Positions 1 to 8,154 are shown, counted from the first letter of the stretch. The stretch is DNA of 64,000 nucleotides from Flavobacterium plurextorum (GCF_002217395.1 NZ_MUHD01000011.1:158063-222062), one strand, 5' to 3'. The notes: generated from the sequence alone by a model not told the origin. Made by a program: numbers and translations.

Positions 1-2
1 AA

Positions 3-548
3 GTTGAGTCAGAAATGAAAACTGCAAAAGGAATCACTTTCGCACATGGGGATATGTTTGTAGAAGGTTCTATACAAATTAGCACTGGCGGCGATCAGGA
101 TTACTATGCTTTCAATCCTAAATTTGGATACTTTCTTAGTAACAAATTTGCTGTTGGAGGGCAATTAAATTATTCAAGTAACAAATATGAATCAACAAAT
201 ACTAAAACAAACATATTTGGTATTGGAGGATTTGCAAGATATTATGTGCTTGAATTGGATAAGAAACGCTTTAAAGCATATGGTGAAGCTGGCCTGGGTT
301 ATGGACGAAACAAAGTTGAAACAAGCGCAGGTTCTGACGACAGCAATAGTCTAACCGCTAACATTAATGTTGGTTTAAACTATTTTTTAACCAAAAATAT
401 TGCGGTTACATTTACTCTTGCTAACATTTTATCTTACAATAGTGTTTCTCCAGAAAACGGTCCTTCATCAGATACTTTTCAATTAAACATCAACTTATTT
501 GAAAACATCTTTGATCAACCTAAATTTGGACTTTTGTATAAATTTTAA
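3..548 (+). CDS. Outer-membrane beta-barrel protein, 5' end outside window
   Basis: The reading frame is open to the left edge, and the first in-frame ATG (position 15) is followed by a hydrophilic sequence with no signal peptide, so the true start most likely lies before the window. The visible 181 residues alternate short amphipathic strands with glycine-rich turns and end in an aromatic residue (LLYKF), the usual C-terminal signature of an outer-membrane barrel inserted by the BAM machinery. The pattern fits the small eight-strand porin/OmpW-like families, but I cannot name a subfamily or ligand. A strong hairpin terminator follows 22 bp after the stop. Confidence 0.75.
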   Translation, partial: VESEMKTAKGITFAHGDMFVEGSIQISTGGDQDYYAFNPKFGYFLSNKFAVGGQLNYSSNKYESTNTKTNIFGIGGFARYYVLELDKKRFKAYGEAGLGYGRNKVETSAGSDDSNSLTANINVGLNYFLTKNIAVTFTLANILSYNSVSPENGPSSDTFQLNINLFENIFDQPKFGLLYKF

Positions 549-570
549 TTCGTTTCTACGATTTACCTAT

Positions 571-603
571 AAAAGCTGTCTCAATTTGGGACAGCTTTTT
601 TAT
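571..603 (+). terminator. Rho-independent terminator of the barrel gene
   Basis: Ten-base stem AAAAGCTGTC / GACAGCTTTT with a loop of about 10 bases, followed by a T-run. It closes the barrel gene that ends at 548. Confidence 0.85.
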
Positions 604-610
604 TTCTTTA

Positions 611-657
611 AACATCAAACCTTTGTAACTTTGAGCCTGTGAACCTTTGAACCTATA
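611..657 (+). repeat. AACCTTTG-type short-period array 5' of WYL gene
   Basis: Degenerate tandem units of about 8-9 bases (AACCTTTGT, AACTTTGAG, CCTGTG, AACCTTTG, AACCTATA) run to within 5 bases of the ATG at 662. The unit at 626-633 (TAACTTTG) matches the Bacteroidota -7 consensus TAnnTTTG, so the array may act as promoter, but this is inference. The same unit family precedes thiL. Confidence 0.6.
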
Positions 658-661
658 AAAA

Positions 662-1621
662 ATGCTCGACGAAACTCCAAAAAGATTTGACCGAATTATT
701 GCCATTCTTATTCAATTACAATCAAAAAAGATTGTAAAAGCACAAGAATTAGCAGATCGATTTGAAGTGAGTTTAAGAACTATTTATAGAGACATTAGAA
801 CTCTAGAAGCATCTGGAGTTCCTATTTACAGTGAAGCTGGTGTAGGATATGCTTTAATGGACGGCTACAGACTTCCGCCGGTTATGTTTACACGCGAGGA
901 AGTAAGCAGTTTTATTGCTGCCGAAAAGCTAATGCAAAAGTTTACTGATCCTGCTCTTGGAAATCATTATGCATCGGCAATGTATAAGTTGAAATCAGTT
1001 CTTCGAAGTACCGATAAAGACTGGCTTTCTAATATTGAATCTAAAGTTGTAATGCAGACTGCAGAACCAATGTTTAACGACAATTCTCCAAATACTTTAG
1101 CGGTTCTTTTTGAAAGTATTGCCGAGAAAAAACAAATCTTACTTTCGTACAAAACTTTTGAAAGTGACGAAACTAATGAACGAAACATTGAACCCGTTGG
1201 TGTTTTTCACGATCATAATAATTGGTACTTTTTAGGTTATTGTCATTTGCGAAGAGACTATCGCCAATTTAGAACTGATAGAATTCAGCGAATTCAGAAA
1301 ACCGACTCTAATTTTACGATCGAGCACAATTCGCTGGATAGTTATTTATCTAAAAACGAAACTATTCCAACTACAAAAGTCAGGATCTTGATTGACAAAA
1401 AAATCTCCCGCTATTTAGGAACTGAAAAAAAATATCATGGTTTTATTTCAGAAAGAGAAGTGGATGGAAAAATAGAAATGACGTTTATGTGCAAAGACAT
1501 TGAGAGCGGATTCCCGCGTTGGTTTTTAATGTTTGGTGATTATGCCGAAATTCTAGAACCCAAAAGATTAAAAACTAGAGCTTTAGAATTACTAGAAATT
1601 AACAGATTAAGACTTTTATAA
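662..1621 (+). CDS. YafY/PaaX-like WYL-domain transcriptional regulator
   Basis: Probable DNA-binding regulator of 319 aa. Residues about 8-65 form a helix-turn-helix of the HTH_11 type (ELADRFEVSLRTIYRDIRTL), followed by a short winged segment. Residues about 140-215 form a WYL domain, with the eponymous motif as WYF and a conserved YRQFRTDRI stretch that in this family lines a ligand- or nucleic-acid-binding groove. The C-terminal 80 residues match the WCX extension. The ATG lies directly after the AACCTTTG-type array. Convergent DinB-fold genes follow downstream, a neighbourhood I regard as common for YafY-type regulators. The ligand is unknown. Confidence 0.85.
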   Translation: MLDETPKRFDRIIAILIQLQSKKIVKAQELADRFEVSLRTIYRDIRTLEASGVPIYSEAGVGYALMDGYRLPPVMFTREEVSSFIAAEKLMQKFTDPALGNHYASAMYKLKSVLRSTDKDWLSNIESKVVMQTAEPMFNDNSPNTLAVLFESIAEKKQILLSYKTFESDETNERNIEPVGVFHDHNNWYFLGYCHLRRDYRQFRTDRIQRIQKTDSNFTIEHNSLDSYLSKNETIPTTKVRILIDKKISRYLGTEKKYHGFISEREVDGKIEMTFMCKDIESGFPRWFLMFGDYAEILEPKRLKTRALELLEINRLRLL

Positions 1622-1622
1622 A

Positions 1623-1659
1623 AAAACTCCTGAGAGAAATCTTCAGGAGTTTTTTTTTT
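1623..1659. terminator. Bidirectional terminator between convergent genes
   Basis: Stem ACTCCTGA / TCAGGAGT (1626-1633 and 1643-1650) flanked by an A-run on the left and a T-run on the right, between the stop codons of the WYL regulator (+) and the DinB gene (-). Confidence 0.85.
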
Positions 1660-1661
1660 AT

Positions 1662-2159
1662 TTATTTCTGTTTAACAACGTTGTAAAAATTGTAATCTGT
1701 ATTTGAAGCGTCTGTAATTCCTATATTTCGCCCCATTGTAACAATCTGCCCTCGGTGATAAGTTCCATGATTAATAACTTGAAGCAAATAATCAGAAATT
1801 GGAAGTTCGCACTCAAACCACGGATTACTAATTTTAACTTCTTTAACCAAATCTTCTTCAGACAATGAATGAATAATATCTTTCAACTTTGCAGATGAAT
1901 TTAATAGTCCCGCAAATATTTCCTCTTTCGACAATTCATTTTCTGCTTTCTTTTCTATTGGAGAAGTTTCAGAAATGATCGAAAACCAATATTCTTCTGT
2001 AGACCAAATATGATCCAATGTTTTCATGATATTTGAAAAACTTGAAGATACCTCAGCATAAAGCAATTCATCAGATTTAGGCGAAAGCCAATTCACAAAT
2101 TGTTGATTTACCCATAAATTATAATCTGCATAATTAGACATTATCTTTTTTAAACTCAT
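1662..2159 (-). CDS. DinB-fold four-helix protein
   Basis: 165-aa protein of the DinB/YfiT superfamily, small four-helix bundles that bind a divalent metal through three histidines. The expected ligands are visible as H50 in LDHIW and H131/H135 in the NHGTYHRGQ segment, so the metal site looks intact. Members range from thiol transferases to uncharacterised stress proteins; the sequence does not say which. It is the downstream member of a tandem pair of DinB-fold genes (49 bp gap), convergent with the WYL regulator and sharing its terminator. Confidence 0.8.
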   Translation of the reverse strand: MSLKKIMSNYADYNLWVNQQFVNWLSPKSDELLYAEVSSSFSNIMKTLDHIWSTEEYWFSIISETSPIEKKAENELSKEEIFAGLLNSSAKLKDIIHSLSEEDLVKEVKISNPWFECELPISDYLLQVINHGTYHRGQIVTMGRNIGITDASNTDYNFYNVVKQK

Positions 2160-2208
2160 AGTTGCCGATTTAGATTTTTGAAGTTAAACGAATTAAAAAG
2201 TAATCTGA

Positions 2209-2688
2209 TTATCTTTCCCAGAAAAATGGAGGTTCAATATTTAAAGCTCGCAAATAAACGTAACCTTGCCCACGGTGATGCACTTCATTATCAATAAAAT
2301 ACAAAATATTCTGGATGATTGGAAATTCATATTGTCCAAATAGATTAAAGTTTTGATTAAAATCTTCTATCGACAATTTTTCCCAATATTTATTAATTTC
2401 CTCTGTTGCCTCGTCCCATTTTTCAAGGTATTGTGCTTTAAAAATCAATTTTTCTGTTCCTTCTGTGTAAGGCTGAACATCACGATTAACTATCGATTTA
2501 AGTGCTGGTGCAGCAATAGCTAAAAGTTCATCGGCTAATTTTGCAAAAGGACGCATACCTCCAATCGAGAATTCAAAAAAATCTTTTTCAGGAAAAGCTT
2601 CAATCACATTACGCGTAAGTGCGCGATGTCCTTGCCAGTGTTTCAATAATTCTTCTGATGTAATTACTTGTGCTTCTAATGTTTTCAT
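2209..2688 (-). CDS. DinB-fold protein with altered metal site
   Basis: 159-aa DinB-superfamily protein, recognisable from its helical pattern and the C-terminal NEVHHRGQGYVYLR motif carrying two of the three usual metal-binding histidines. The first histidine, normally in helix 2, is not obvious: the equivalent stretch reads FAKLADELL, so an acidic residue may substitute or the site may be incomplete. It lies upstream of, and probably in one transcript with, the other DinB gene. It is only distantly similar to that neighbour, so the pair does not look like a recent duplication. Function unknown. Confidence 0.75.
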   Translation of the reverse strand: MKTLEAQVITSEELLKHWQGHRALTRNVIEAFPEKDFFEFSIGGMRPFAKLADELLAIAAPALKSIVNRDVQPYTEGTEKLIFKAQYLEKWDEATEEINKYWEKLSIEDFNQNFNLFGQYEFPIIQNILYFIDNEVHHRGQGYVYLRALNIEPPFFWER

Positions 2689-2817
2689 GATTTTAGTGTT
2701 TTAATATTTCTATACTTCAAAAGTAAAATGAGCCGGTGACAACGGTATGTCAGCAGGAAAAAATAATTTTGCATTTTCTTTTATTTTTTTGATAATCGAC
2801 AAGAAAATACAGTGCGA

Positions 2818-2837
2818 AGACGCACTGCAGTGCGCCT
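2818..2837. repeat. GC-rich palindrome, REP-like
   Basis: Contains the perfect 14-bp palindrome CGCACTGCAGTGCG (2821-2834), extendable to 20 bp with one mismatched pair. A further AGTGCG at 2811-2816 can pair with CGCACT at 2821-2826, giving alternative hairpins. Its GC content is far above the surrounding intergenic DNA. It lies between the divergent DinB and thiL genes and has no T-run, so it is not a normal terminator. Confidence 0.65.
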
Positions 2838-2865
2838 CTGCTGGCAAAAACTTTGTTGCATTGTT

Positions 2866-2935
2866 CCTCAAAAACTTTGTTCCTTTATAAATAAAAACCT
2901 TTGTACCTTTGCACCTTACAAACTTTGGAACTTAA
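2866..2935 (+). repeat. AACCTTTG-type short-period array 5' of thiL
   Basis: Units such as AAAACTTTGTT, TTGTTCCTC, AAACTTTGTTCC, AACCTTTGTA, CCTTTGCA, CCTTACAA and ACTTTGGAA repeat with a period of about 8-11 bases up to the thiL ATG at 2940. TACCTTTG at 2904-2911 matches the -7 consensus. It is the same family as the array at 611-657. Confidence 0.6.
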
Positions 2936-2939
2936 AAAA

Positions 2940-3986
2940 ATGATCGAAGATAAAAATCCTCAACGTACCAGTATAGCACAATTAGGCGAGTTCGGCTTGA
3001 TTGAACATTTAACCAAGAACTTTGATGTTACTCAAGAATCTACTTTAAAAAGTATAGGCGATGATGCTGCTGTTCTTGATTTCAAGGCTAAAAAGGTGGT
3101 CGTTTCTACAGATTTATTAATAGAAGGTGTGCATTTTGATTTGGCTTACATGCCTTTAAAACATTTAGGATACAAAGCTGTTGTGGTAAATGTATCTGAT
3201 ATTTGCGCCATGAATGCTAAACCAACGCAAATCACTGTTTCTGTTGCCGTTTCTAATCGTTTTCCACTAGAAGCCTTAGAAGAATTATTTGAAGGGATTA
3301 CGCATGCAGCAAAAGAGTATAAAGTAGATGTAATTGGTGGCGACACTACCTCATCTCAAAAAGGATTAATTATCAGCATAACTGCTATTGGCGAAGCCGA
3401 TGAAGATGAAATTGTATATCGTAATGGCGCTAAGCAAACAGATTTATTAGTTGTAACCGGCGATATTGGTGCAGCATATATGGGATTACAAGTTTTGGAA
3501 CGTGAAAAACAGGTTTTCCAGGTAAACCCAAACAGCCAGCCAGATCTAGATCCTTATACTTATTTGGTCGAAAGACAACTAAAACCTGAAGCCCGCAAAG
3601 ATGTTCGCACTCTTTTGCACGCGCTAGAAATAAAACCAACCTCGATGATTGACATTTCTGACGGATTATCTTCAGAAATCATTCATATCTGTAAGCAGTC
3701 TAAAGTAGGTTGTAATTTATATGAAGACAAGCTTCCTTTAGATCCTCAATTTATTTCAACTTGTGAAGAGTTTAATATCGACAGTACTACAGTTGCAATT
3801 AATGGTGGTGAAGATTACGAACTTCTTTTCACTATCGACATTAATGATTTTGATAAGATTAAAGGAAATCCAAATTTTTCGATTATTGGACATATGGCAG
3901 ATGAAAGCGAAGGAATTCATTTGGTAACTCGTGCTAATACTAAAATTGCCTTAAAAGCACGCGGCTGGGATGCTTTGAGTGAATAA
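2940..3986 (+). CDS. thiL: Thiamine-monophosphate kinase
   Basis: ThiL phosphorylates thiamine monophosphate with ATP to thiamine diphosphate, the last step of the pathway, in the cytoplasm. The 348-aa product has the AIRS-kinase family signatures in order: GEFGLIEHL near the N-terminus, the metal-binding IGDDAAVL motif, STDLLIEGVHF, VNVSDICAMNA, GGDTTSS and a C-terminal GGEDYELL. Length matches the family. An upstream in-frame start at 2901 would add 13 residues translated from the repeat array and overlaps a promoter-like element, so the ATG at 2940 is preferred. No other thiamine gene is in the window. Confidence 0.95.
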   Translation: MIEDKNPQRTSIAQLGEFGLIEHLTKNFDVTQESTLKSIGDDAAVLDFKAKKVVVSTDLLIEGVHFDLAYMPLKHLGYKAVVVNVSDICAMNAKPTQITVSVAVSNRFPLEALEELFEGITHAAKEYKVDVIGGDTTSSQKGLIISITAIGEADEDEIVYRNGAKQTDLLVVTGDIGAAYMGLQVLEREKQVFQVNPNSQPDLDPYTYLVERQLKPEARKDVRTLLHALEIKPTSMIDISDGLSSEIIHICKQSKVGCNLYEDKLPLDPQFISTCEEFNIDSTTVAINGGEDYELLFTIDINDFDKIKGNPNFSIIGHMADESEGIHLVTRANTKIALKARGWDALSE

Positions 3987-4005
3987 GTTTTAAAAAATCA
4001 AATAA

Positions 4006-4055
4006 AAAAATCCAAATTCCAATGACTTAAAATATATTGGAATTTGGATTTTTAT
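4006..4055. terminator. Bidirectional terminator between thiL and the response regulator
   Basis: Long stem AAAATCCAAATTCCAAT / ATTGGAATTTGGATTTT with a loop of about 11 bases and A/T runs on both sides. It serves the convergent thiL (+) and response-regulator (-) genes. Confidence 0.85.
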
Positions 4056-4057
4056 TT

Positions 4058-4756
4058 TTAGAAGAGACCTTTGCTCTTTGCTTCTTTTAATAAGTCATCA
4101 TTCGATCCTGATTTTACTTTCAGTAATTCAAGCAGGCCAACCCTGCGCCTTTGAATTTCATTTAAAGAAATAGCAATGTATTGCGGCATTTCCGAAAGTT
4201 CTGTACCTTTTGAAAGGTGAAATAAAATCTGTTTATCAAACTCATCAATTTCAATAGAATTATGCGGTGACTGATTTAGCATTTTTACGACTGATTGGCT
4301 ATAATATTTTTCGCATTTCATTACTTTATCAAACGCAAAAAGCAATTCATCAAAGGTTAAATCATTTTTTATCACTAACCCATTTGGATTAATTGTCCTG
4401 ATAATTGTCTTGATTTTCAGCAATTCAGTGTACATCGTTAACAAAATGATTTTACAATGCGGCATTTTTTTAATAATCATTTTTGCAAGATCTTCGCCAG
4501 AGAAAAGATCTTTCTCTTCATAAGCCGGCATACTGATATCTAAAAAAGCAATGTCAAACTGCGGCGTATGCTCATCTTGTAATAAATCGTACGCTGATTT
4601 ACAATCGTGTGCTTGTGCAATTATAAACTCGTATTCTTTGGGGTTATAGCGAGTTATTGCATTCTTATATCCTTCAATAATAAAAGGATGATCATCGACA
4701 ATTAATATATTGGGTTTTATTAATTCCGAAATTGGGGCATTGATATCAGATGTCAT
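4058..4756 (-). CDS. Response regulator of two-component pair
   Basis: 232-aa regulator. Residues about 15-140 form a receiver domain with the acidic pair D21/D22, phospho-acceptor D73 (FLDISMP), a conserved Thr in LLTMYTE and Lys in VIKND. Residues about 165-220 form a divergent LuxR/NarL-type helix-turn-helix. It overlaps the 3' end of the kinase gene by 11 nt (shared ATGACATCTGA), which suggests translational coupling and a cognate pair. Both the HisKA_3-type kinase and the LuxR-like output fit the NarL/DesR class. Target genes are unknown; the helix-turn-helix is weak enough that the output could also be a protein-interaction surface. Confidence 0.85.
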   Translation of the reverse strand: MTSDINAPISELIKPNILIVDDHPFIIEGYKNAITRYNPKEYEFIIAQAHDCKSAYDLLQDEHTPQFDIAFLDISMPAYEEKDLFSGEDLAKMIIKKMPHCKIILLTMYTELLKIKTIIRTINPNGLVIKNDLTFDELLFAFDKVMKCEKYYSQSVVKMLNQSPHNSIEIDEFDKQILFHLSKGTELSEMPQYIAISLNEIQRRRVGLLELLKVKSGSNDDLLKEAKSKGLF

Positions 4757-6809
4757 TTTTATGTAGGTTAATTTTTTGATCTATCGGAACTTTAACAACT
4801 AGAAGTGTTCCTTCTCCTTTGGCAGACTTTATGGCAACAGTACCCTTACATTCTGCGGCTCTATATTCTATATTGTGCAGACCAATACCCTTTTTTTTAC
4901 GTCTGGTATTAAATCCAACTCCATCATCCATAATTGACAATATGAGATAATCAATTTCACTTTTAAACTCGACTTTTATCGTTTCAGCATCTGCATATTT
5001 ATTACAATTTTGAAGTGCTTCCTGAACAATTCTGTACAAATTAATTTTAACCGTATTGCTTACAAGTTCCCATTTTATTTGAGAATCAAAAAAAGTTACC
5101 AATTTAGAATCGTATGTATTTCTTTGACTTTCAAATAGTTTATTCAAAATTAAAACAAAATTATTAACGAGTTCAGATTTCTCTCGATTTAAATCATGCG
5201 ATATTTCGCGAATATCTTCTTCAATACTTTTCAGCTCTGCTAAGTATTTTTTTCGCTTTGGCGCCGCAAGGGTTTCTTCTACTTTATCTAAACTGTCCAA
5301 ACTAATTCGAATTCCAAACATACGTCCTAAAACGCCATCATGCAATTCCTGAGCAACATTTTTCTTTTCTCGAATTCGAGTCGCCTCAATCTCATTTTGC
5401 TGCGAGATCATGAGATTATAAATATCCTCATTAGCCACTTGCTGCTGCTGTTTAAAAAGCAGTTCTCTGTTTCTTGCCTGCTGAGTTTTATAGACATAAA
5501 AAAACAAGCCTAGTAATGTGCAAATGCTAAAAACATAAACTAAGGTTTTATTCTTTTCCTGTAAGTTCGAATTCTGGTCTTTTATTTCATTCGTTTCGTA
5601 TTCGATACGAGAAAACTTTTCTCCCATATTTCGCTCCGCTTTCAGCATTTTATCATTTAGCAGAATATATTCTTTAGAATATTTTGATGCGTTTTTAGGA
5701 TCTACAACGGCAATTTGCTTTAGAGCTTGTAATGTATTATTGAGTTTATCTGAAGAGCGTGAAATAAGCAACGCCTGTTTTGAAAACTGAATAGCTCTAA
5801 AGGTATCTTTTTTTTCTGCAAAATATTCCGATAAATGAATTTGATTTGATATCATTGCCATTTTTAACCCTAAACTATCTCTGATCTTTAGAGATCTATA
5901 AAATTGATCAGGAAGTCCATCCGATCTCTTAGATTTTAATTTGGAATAAGCTAAATTATCTAACAACATCGCGTAAAGAACCGTTTTTTCCTGAAACAGA
6001 TTTTCTTCTTTTAATCCTTTCTCAAAATAAAATATAGCCTGCTTAAAATTTTTCAAACGCAGGTAAATAAATCCTATATTATTTAATGAGGTCGCTTTTA
6101 ATTGAAAATCTAATGGTATAGATTTATCATTTAAAGTATTCAGTGCTTTATTCTGAAATTCTAATGCTTTAGTGTATTCTTCTCTTTCATTATAAAGTAT
6201 GCCAAGTAAATTATAACATTCGTAAAGCTGATCATTTACTTTTTTTTGATTTTTCAGAATCTCTAAAGCTTTAAAAACTGATATTTCACTCCCAAAAAAA
6301 TCTGCTTCATTATACTGAAGGCTAGCTTTACTTATTAGTGTTTTAGCTAAATTATATTGATCATTAATCCGTAAATAAATTTTTTGAGCTTTAAAATAAT
6401 TCCTAAAAGCACTATCCGAAATTACTTTACCACCATAGTAATCCCCTAGATATGTATATGCCTTTGCAATATTTACAGAATCTTTTGCAAGTATTGCCCT
6501 ATCTAAAACTAACTGCGATATTACTTTATATGATTTTAAATCATTCATATTATAGTACCGGTTAGCGATCTTAAATAAATTAACTCTACTGACAGAATCA
6601 TTTTTCTTATTAACTACAATAGAAAATGCCTTTTGAGCATATTTTTGTTTAAAATCATAACTTAAATTTATATCATTGGCTAATGATAAATAAATAGGAA
6701 GACTATCTTCTGGAGAACTTGTATTGCTTTCTAAGTTACTTTTCTTAGTACAACCAAGAAAGAATAAAAACAATAATAAAAACAGTAATATTTGGTAGTT
6801 CTTTCTCAA
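4746..6809 (-). CDS. TPR-containing lipoprotein sensor histidine kinase
   Basis: 687-aa membrane kinase. The N-terminus is a lipoprotein signal (FFLGC, Cys20). Residues about 85-390 are tetratricopeptide repeats, probably periplasmic and sensing through protein contacts. A transmembrane helix spans about 423-441 and a coiled linker follows. The HisKA_3 dimerisation domain has the phosphorylated His490 in QELHDG. The HATPase_c domain has an N-box near N601, DDGVGF near 629 and a GIGLHN G2 box. This layout is typical of Bacteroidota TPR kinases. It is cotranscribed with the response regulator that overlaps its end. The signal is unknown. Confidence 0.9.
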   Translation of the reverse strand: MRKNYQILLFLLLFLFFLGCTKKSNLESNTSSPEDSLPIYLSLANDINLSYDFKQKYAQKAFSIVVNKKNDSVSRVNLFKIANRYYNMNDLKSYKVISQLVLDRAILAKDSVNIAKAYTYLGDYYGGKVISDSAFRNYFKAQKIYLRINDQYNLAKTLISKASLQYNEADFFGSEISVFKALEILKNQKKVNDQLYECYNLLGILYNEREEYTKALEFQNKALNTLNDKSIPLDFQLKATSLNNIGFIYLRLKNFKQAIFYFEKGLKEENLFQEKTVLYAMLLDNLAYSKLKSKRSDGLPDQFYRSLKIRDSLGLKMAMISNQIHLSEYFAEKKDTFRAIQFSKQALLISRSSDKLNNTLQALKQIAVVDPKNASKYSKEYILLNDKMLKAERNMGEKFSRIEYETNEIKDQNSNLQEKNKTLVYVFSICTLLGLFFYVYKTQQARNRELLFKQQQQVANEDIYNLMISQQNEIEATRIREKKNVAQELHDGVLGRMFGIRISLDSLDKVEETLAAPKRKKYLAELKSIEEDIREISHDLNREKSELVNNFVLILNKLFESQRNTYDSKLVTFFDSQIKWELVSNTVKINLYRIVQEALQNCNKYADAETIKVEFKSEIDYLILSIMDDGVGFNTRRKKKGIGLHNIEYRAAECKGTVAIKSAKGEGTLLVVKVPIDQKINLHKNDI

Positions 6810-6828
6810 TATATCGTTTGAATTTCAC

Positions 6829-6836
6829 CAAAAATA
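6829..6836 (-). promoter_or_regulatory. -7 promoter element of kinase operon
   Basis: On the minus strand this reads TATTTTTG, matching TAnnTTTG. It lies 20 bases upstream of the kinase ATG and just after the terminator of the preceding gene. No good -33 TTG at 19 bp is seen. Confidence 0.45.
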
Positions 6837-6851
6837 CTAAAACTATAAACA

Positions 6852-6889
6852 CAAAAAAAAGCTGCCAAAAATTTGACAGCTTTTTTTTT
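6852..6889 (-). terminator. Terminator of the 86-aa secreted-protein gene
   Basis: On the minus strand a stem GCTGtCAAA / TTTGgCAGC with one mismatch is flanked by an A-run and a T-run. It separates the small gene from the kinase operon. Confidence 0.75.
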
Positions 6890-6909
6890 ATATTTTTTTA
6901 TTTTAAAAC

Positions 6910-7170
6910 TTAATCTAGTTTTTTATTTGCTCCTAAAGATTGATTCGTATCAGAAAAATTTGATTGGCTATTTTTCATCTTTAATTCTTGATTACTCATA
7001 AAAATATCATGTTTTCTATTTCCTCCTGTTGATCCCATACCATCTGTATCTCTATCTCTTTCTATTGTCTGATTTTGAGCTAATAGAGGAGAAACTGTTT
7101 TTGGTGCTGCAAAAGAAGTTGCTACCATTACTAAAGAAAATAGTCCGAAAGTTAAAGCTGTTTTTTTCAT
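6910..7170 (-). CDS. Small secreted protein of unknown function
   Basis: 86-aa protein with a clear Sec signal peptide (MKKTALTFGLFSLVMVATSFA), leaving a mature chain of about 64 residues that is hydrophilic, rich in Asn, Ser, Lys and Asp, and without cysteines. I recognise no family. It is monocistronic: a terminator follows it and 174 bp precede it before the LytTR gene. Its place between two regulatory systems, all on the same strand, suggests it may be a target or input of one of them, but only position supports that. Coding status is supported by the signal peptide and the terminator placed right after the stop. Confidence 0.65.
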   Translation of the reverse strand: MKKTALTFGLFSLVMVATSFAAPKTVSPLLAQNQTIERDRDTDGMGSTGGNRKHDIFMSNQELKMKNSQSNFSDTNQSLGANKKLD

Positions 7171-7294
7171 GATTTGAGGTATTTAATTTTTATTTGATTT
7201 GTTTTTGGAGTTCATCGCTTAGTGCGAATCATGGTGTAAAACTAACACCGTAATCAAAAAAAATTTATACGAAAAAACAGGTTTATGGTAAAAC

Positions 7295-7320
7295 ATACCC
7301 AATTGATAGTCAATGGGTAT
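7295..7320 (-). terminator. Hairpin after the LytTR gene
   Basis: ATACCCA / TGGGTAT plus inner TTGA / TCAA gives an 11-pair stem with one bulged base and a 3-base loop. On the minus strand it is followed by only a weak T-run (TGTTTTA), so it may terminate poorly or act as an RNA 3' stabiliser. It starts 25 bases after the LytTR stop. Confidence 0.5.
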
Positions 7321-7344
7321 CAAATCAATGTAATCGTCTAATTG

Positions 7345-8154
7345 TTAGACTTCTAAATAATTTCCAGCAGTAAAATCGGAGATAATTAAATCAACATTTG
7401 ATTTATAAGTTTTTGAAAAAGGGATCTTTTTCAAGGAATTTTTTATGTAACATGTTGAGTGTCCGCTATGAATTCTTGCAATGTAATTTCGATTAATAAT
7501 ATAACTGTTATGAATTCGAATAAACGGATACACTAAAACGTTCTCGAAATGCTTTAATGTCTTAAAAGCTGTTATCATTTCACCAGATTCTAAATAAATA
7601 TCTGTTGAATTATTATCGGCTTGAAAGTATGCAATATCATCGGCATTTATATAGCGATGATCTCCATATGATTTAATACAGATTATAAGTGGTCTATCAA
7701 ATATTTGACCAGATTTTGCATCTGAGGCAATTATGGTAGAAACTTCTTGTTTAAAAGCTTTTAGATTTAAATCTTCGGTTATCTTATTGAGCTTTAAAAC
7801 TGTTTTCAATAACTCTACTGGTATTATTGGTTTAATTAAATAATCAAACACACCAAATTTGATTGCATTAAAAGCCTGTTCTGTTTTTAGTGTGGTAATA
7901 ACAATATGAGGAACGGCGTCTAAAAACCTGTGCAATTCATTAATAAAAGTAAGCGATAAATTACTTGAATTATCTTTGGGTTCAATTTCCAAAAAAATAA
8001 TAGACGGCCGATGTTCTAAAACCAAATTTAAGCCATCTTGATAATTAGAAGCTGAAGCCACAAAAGACAATTCCGAAAAACCTTCAGCGATTGTTTTGGT
8101 TTTTGAAATACTTTCAGCATCATCGTCAATAATTATATACGAATACTTATTCAA
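7345..8154 (-). CDS. LytTR-family regulator with Glu at the phospho site
   Basis: 269-aa regulator of the AlgR/LytR class. Residues 4-125 form a receiver-like domain with an acidic cluster D10-D12, a conserved TTLK region and the YLIKP lysine. The position normally held by the phospho-acceptor Asp is Glu56 (IIFLEIEP, codon GAA), which often mimics the phosphorylated state or signals loss of phosphorylation. Residues about 155-262 form a LytTR DNA-binding domain (YINADDIAYFQAD, RIHNSYIINRNYI). No sensor kinase or 5TM-5TMR partner is adjacent, so it appears to be an orphan. A LytTR-like direct repeat lies upstream at about 8301-8330. Confidence 0.9.
   Translation of the reverse strand: MNKYSYIIIDDDAESISKTKTIAEGFSELSFVASASNYQDGLNLVLEHRPSIIFLEIEPKDNSSNLSLTFINELHRFLDAVPHIVITTLKTEQAFNAIKFGVFDYLIKPIIPVELLKTVLKLNKITEDLNLKAFKQEVSTIIASDAKSGQIFDRPLIICIKSYGDHRYINADDIAYFQADNNSTDIYLESGEMITAFKTLKHFENVLVYPFIRIHNSYIINRNYIARIHSGHSTCYIKNSLKKIPFSKTYKSNVDLIISDFTAGNYLEV

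Noticed and set aside
2901..2939. Longer start for thiL
   Set aside because: It would translate the repeat array; the first conserved residues follow the ATG at 2940.
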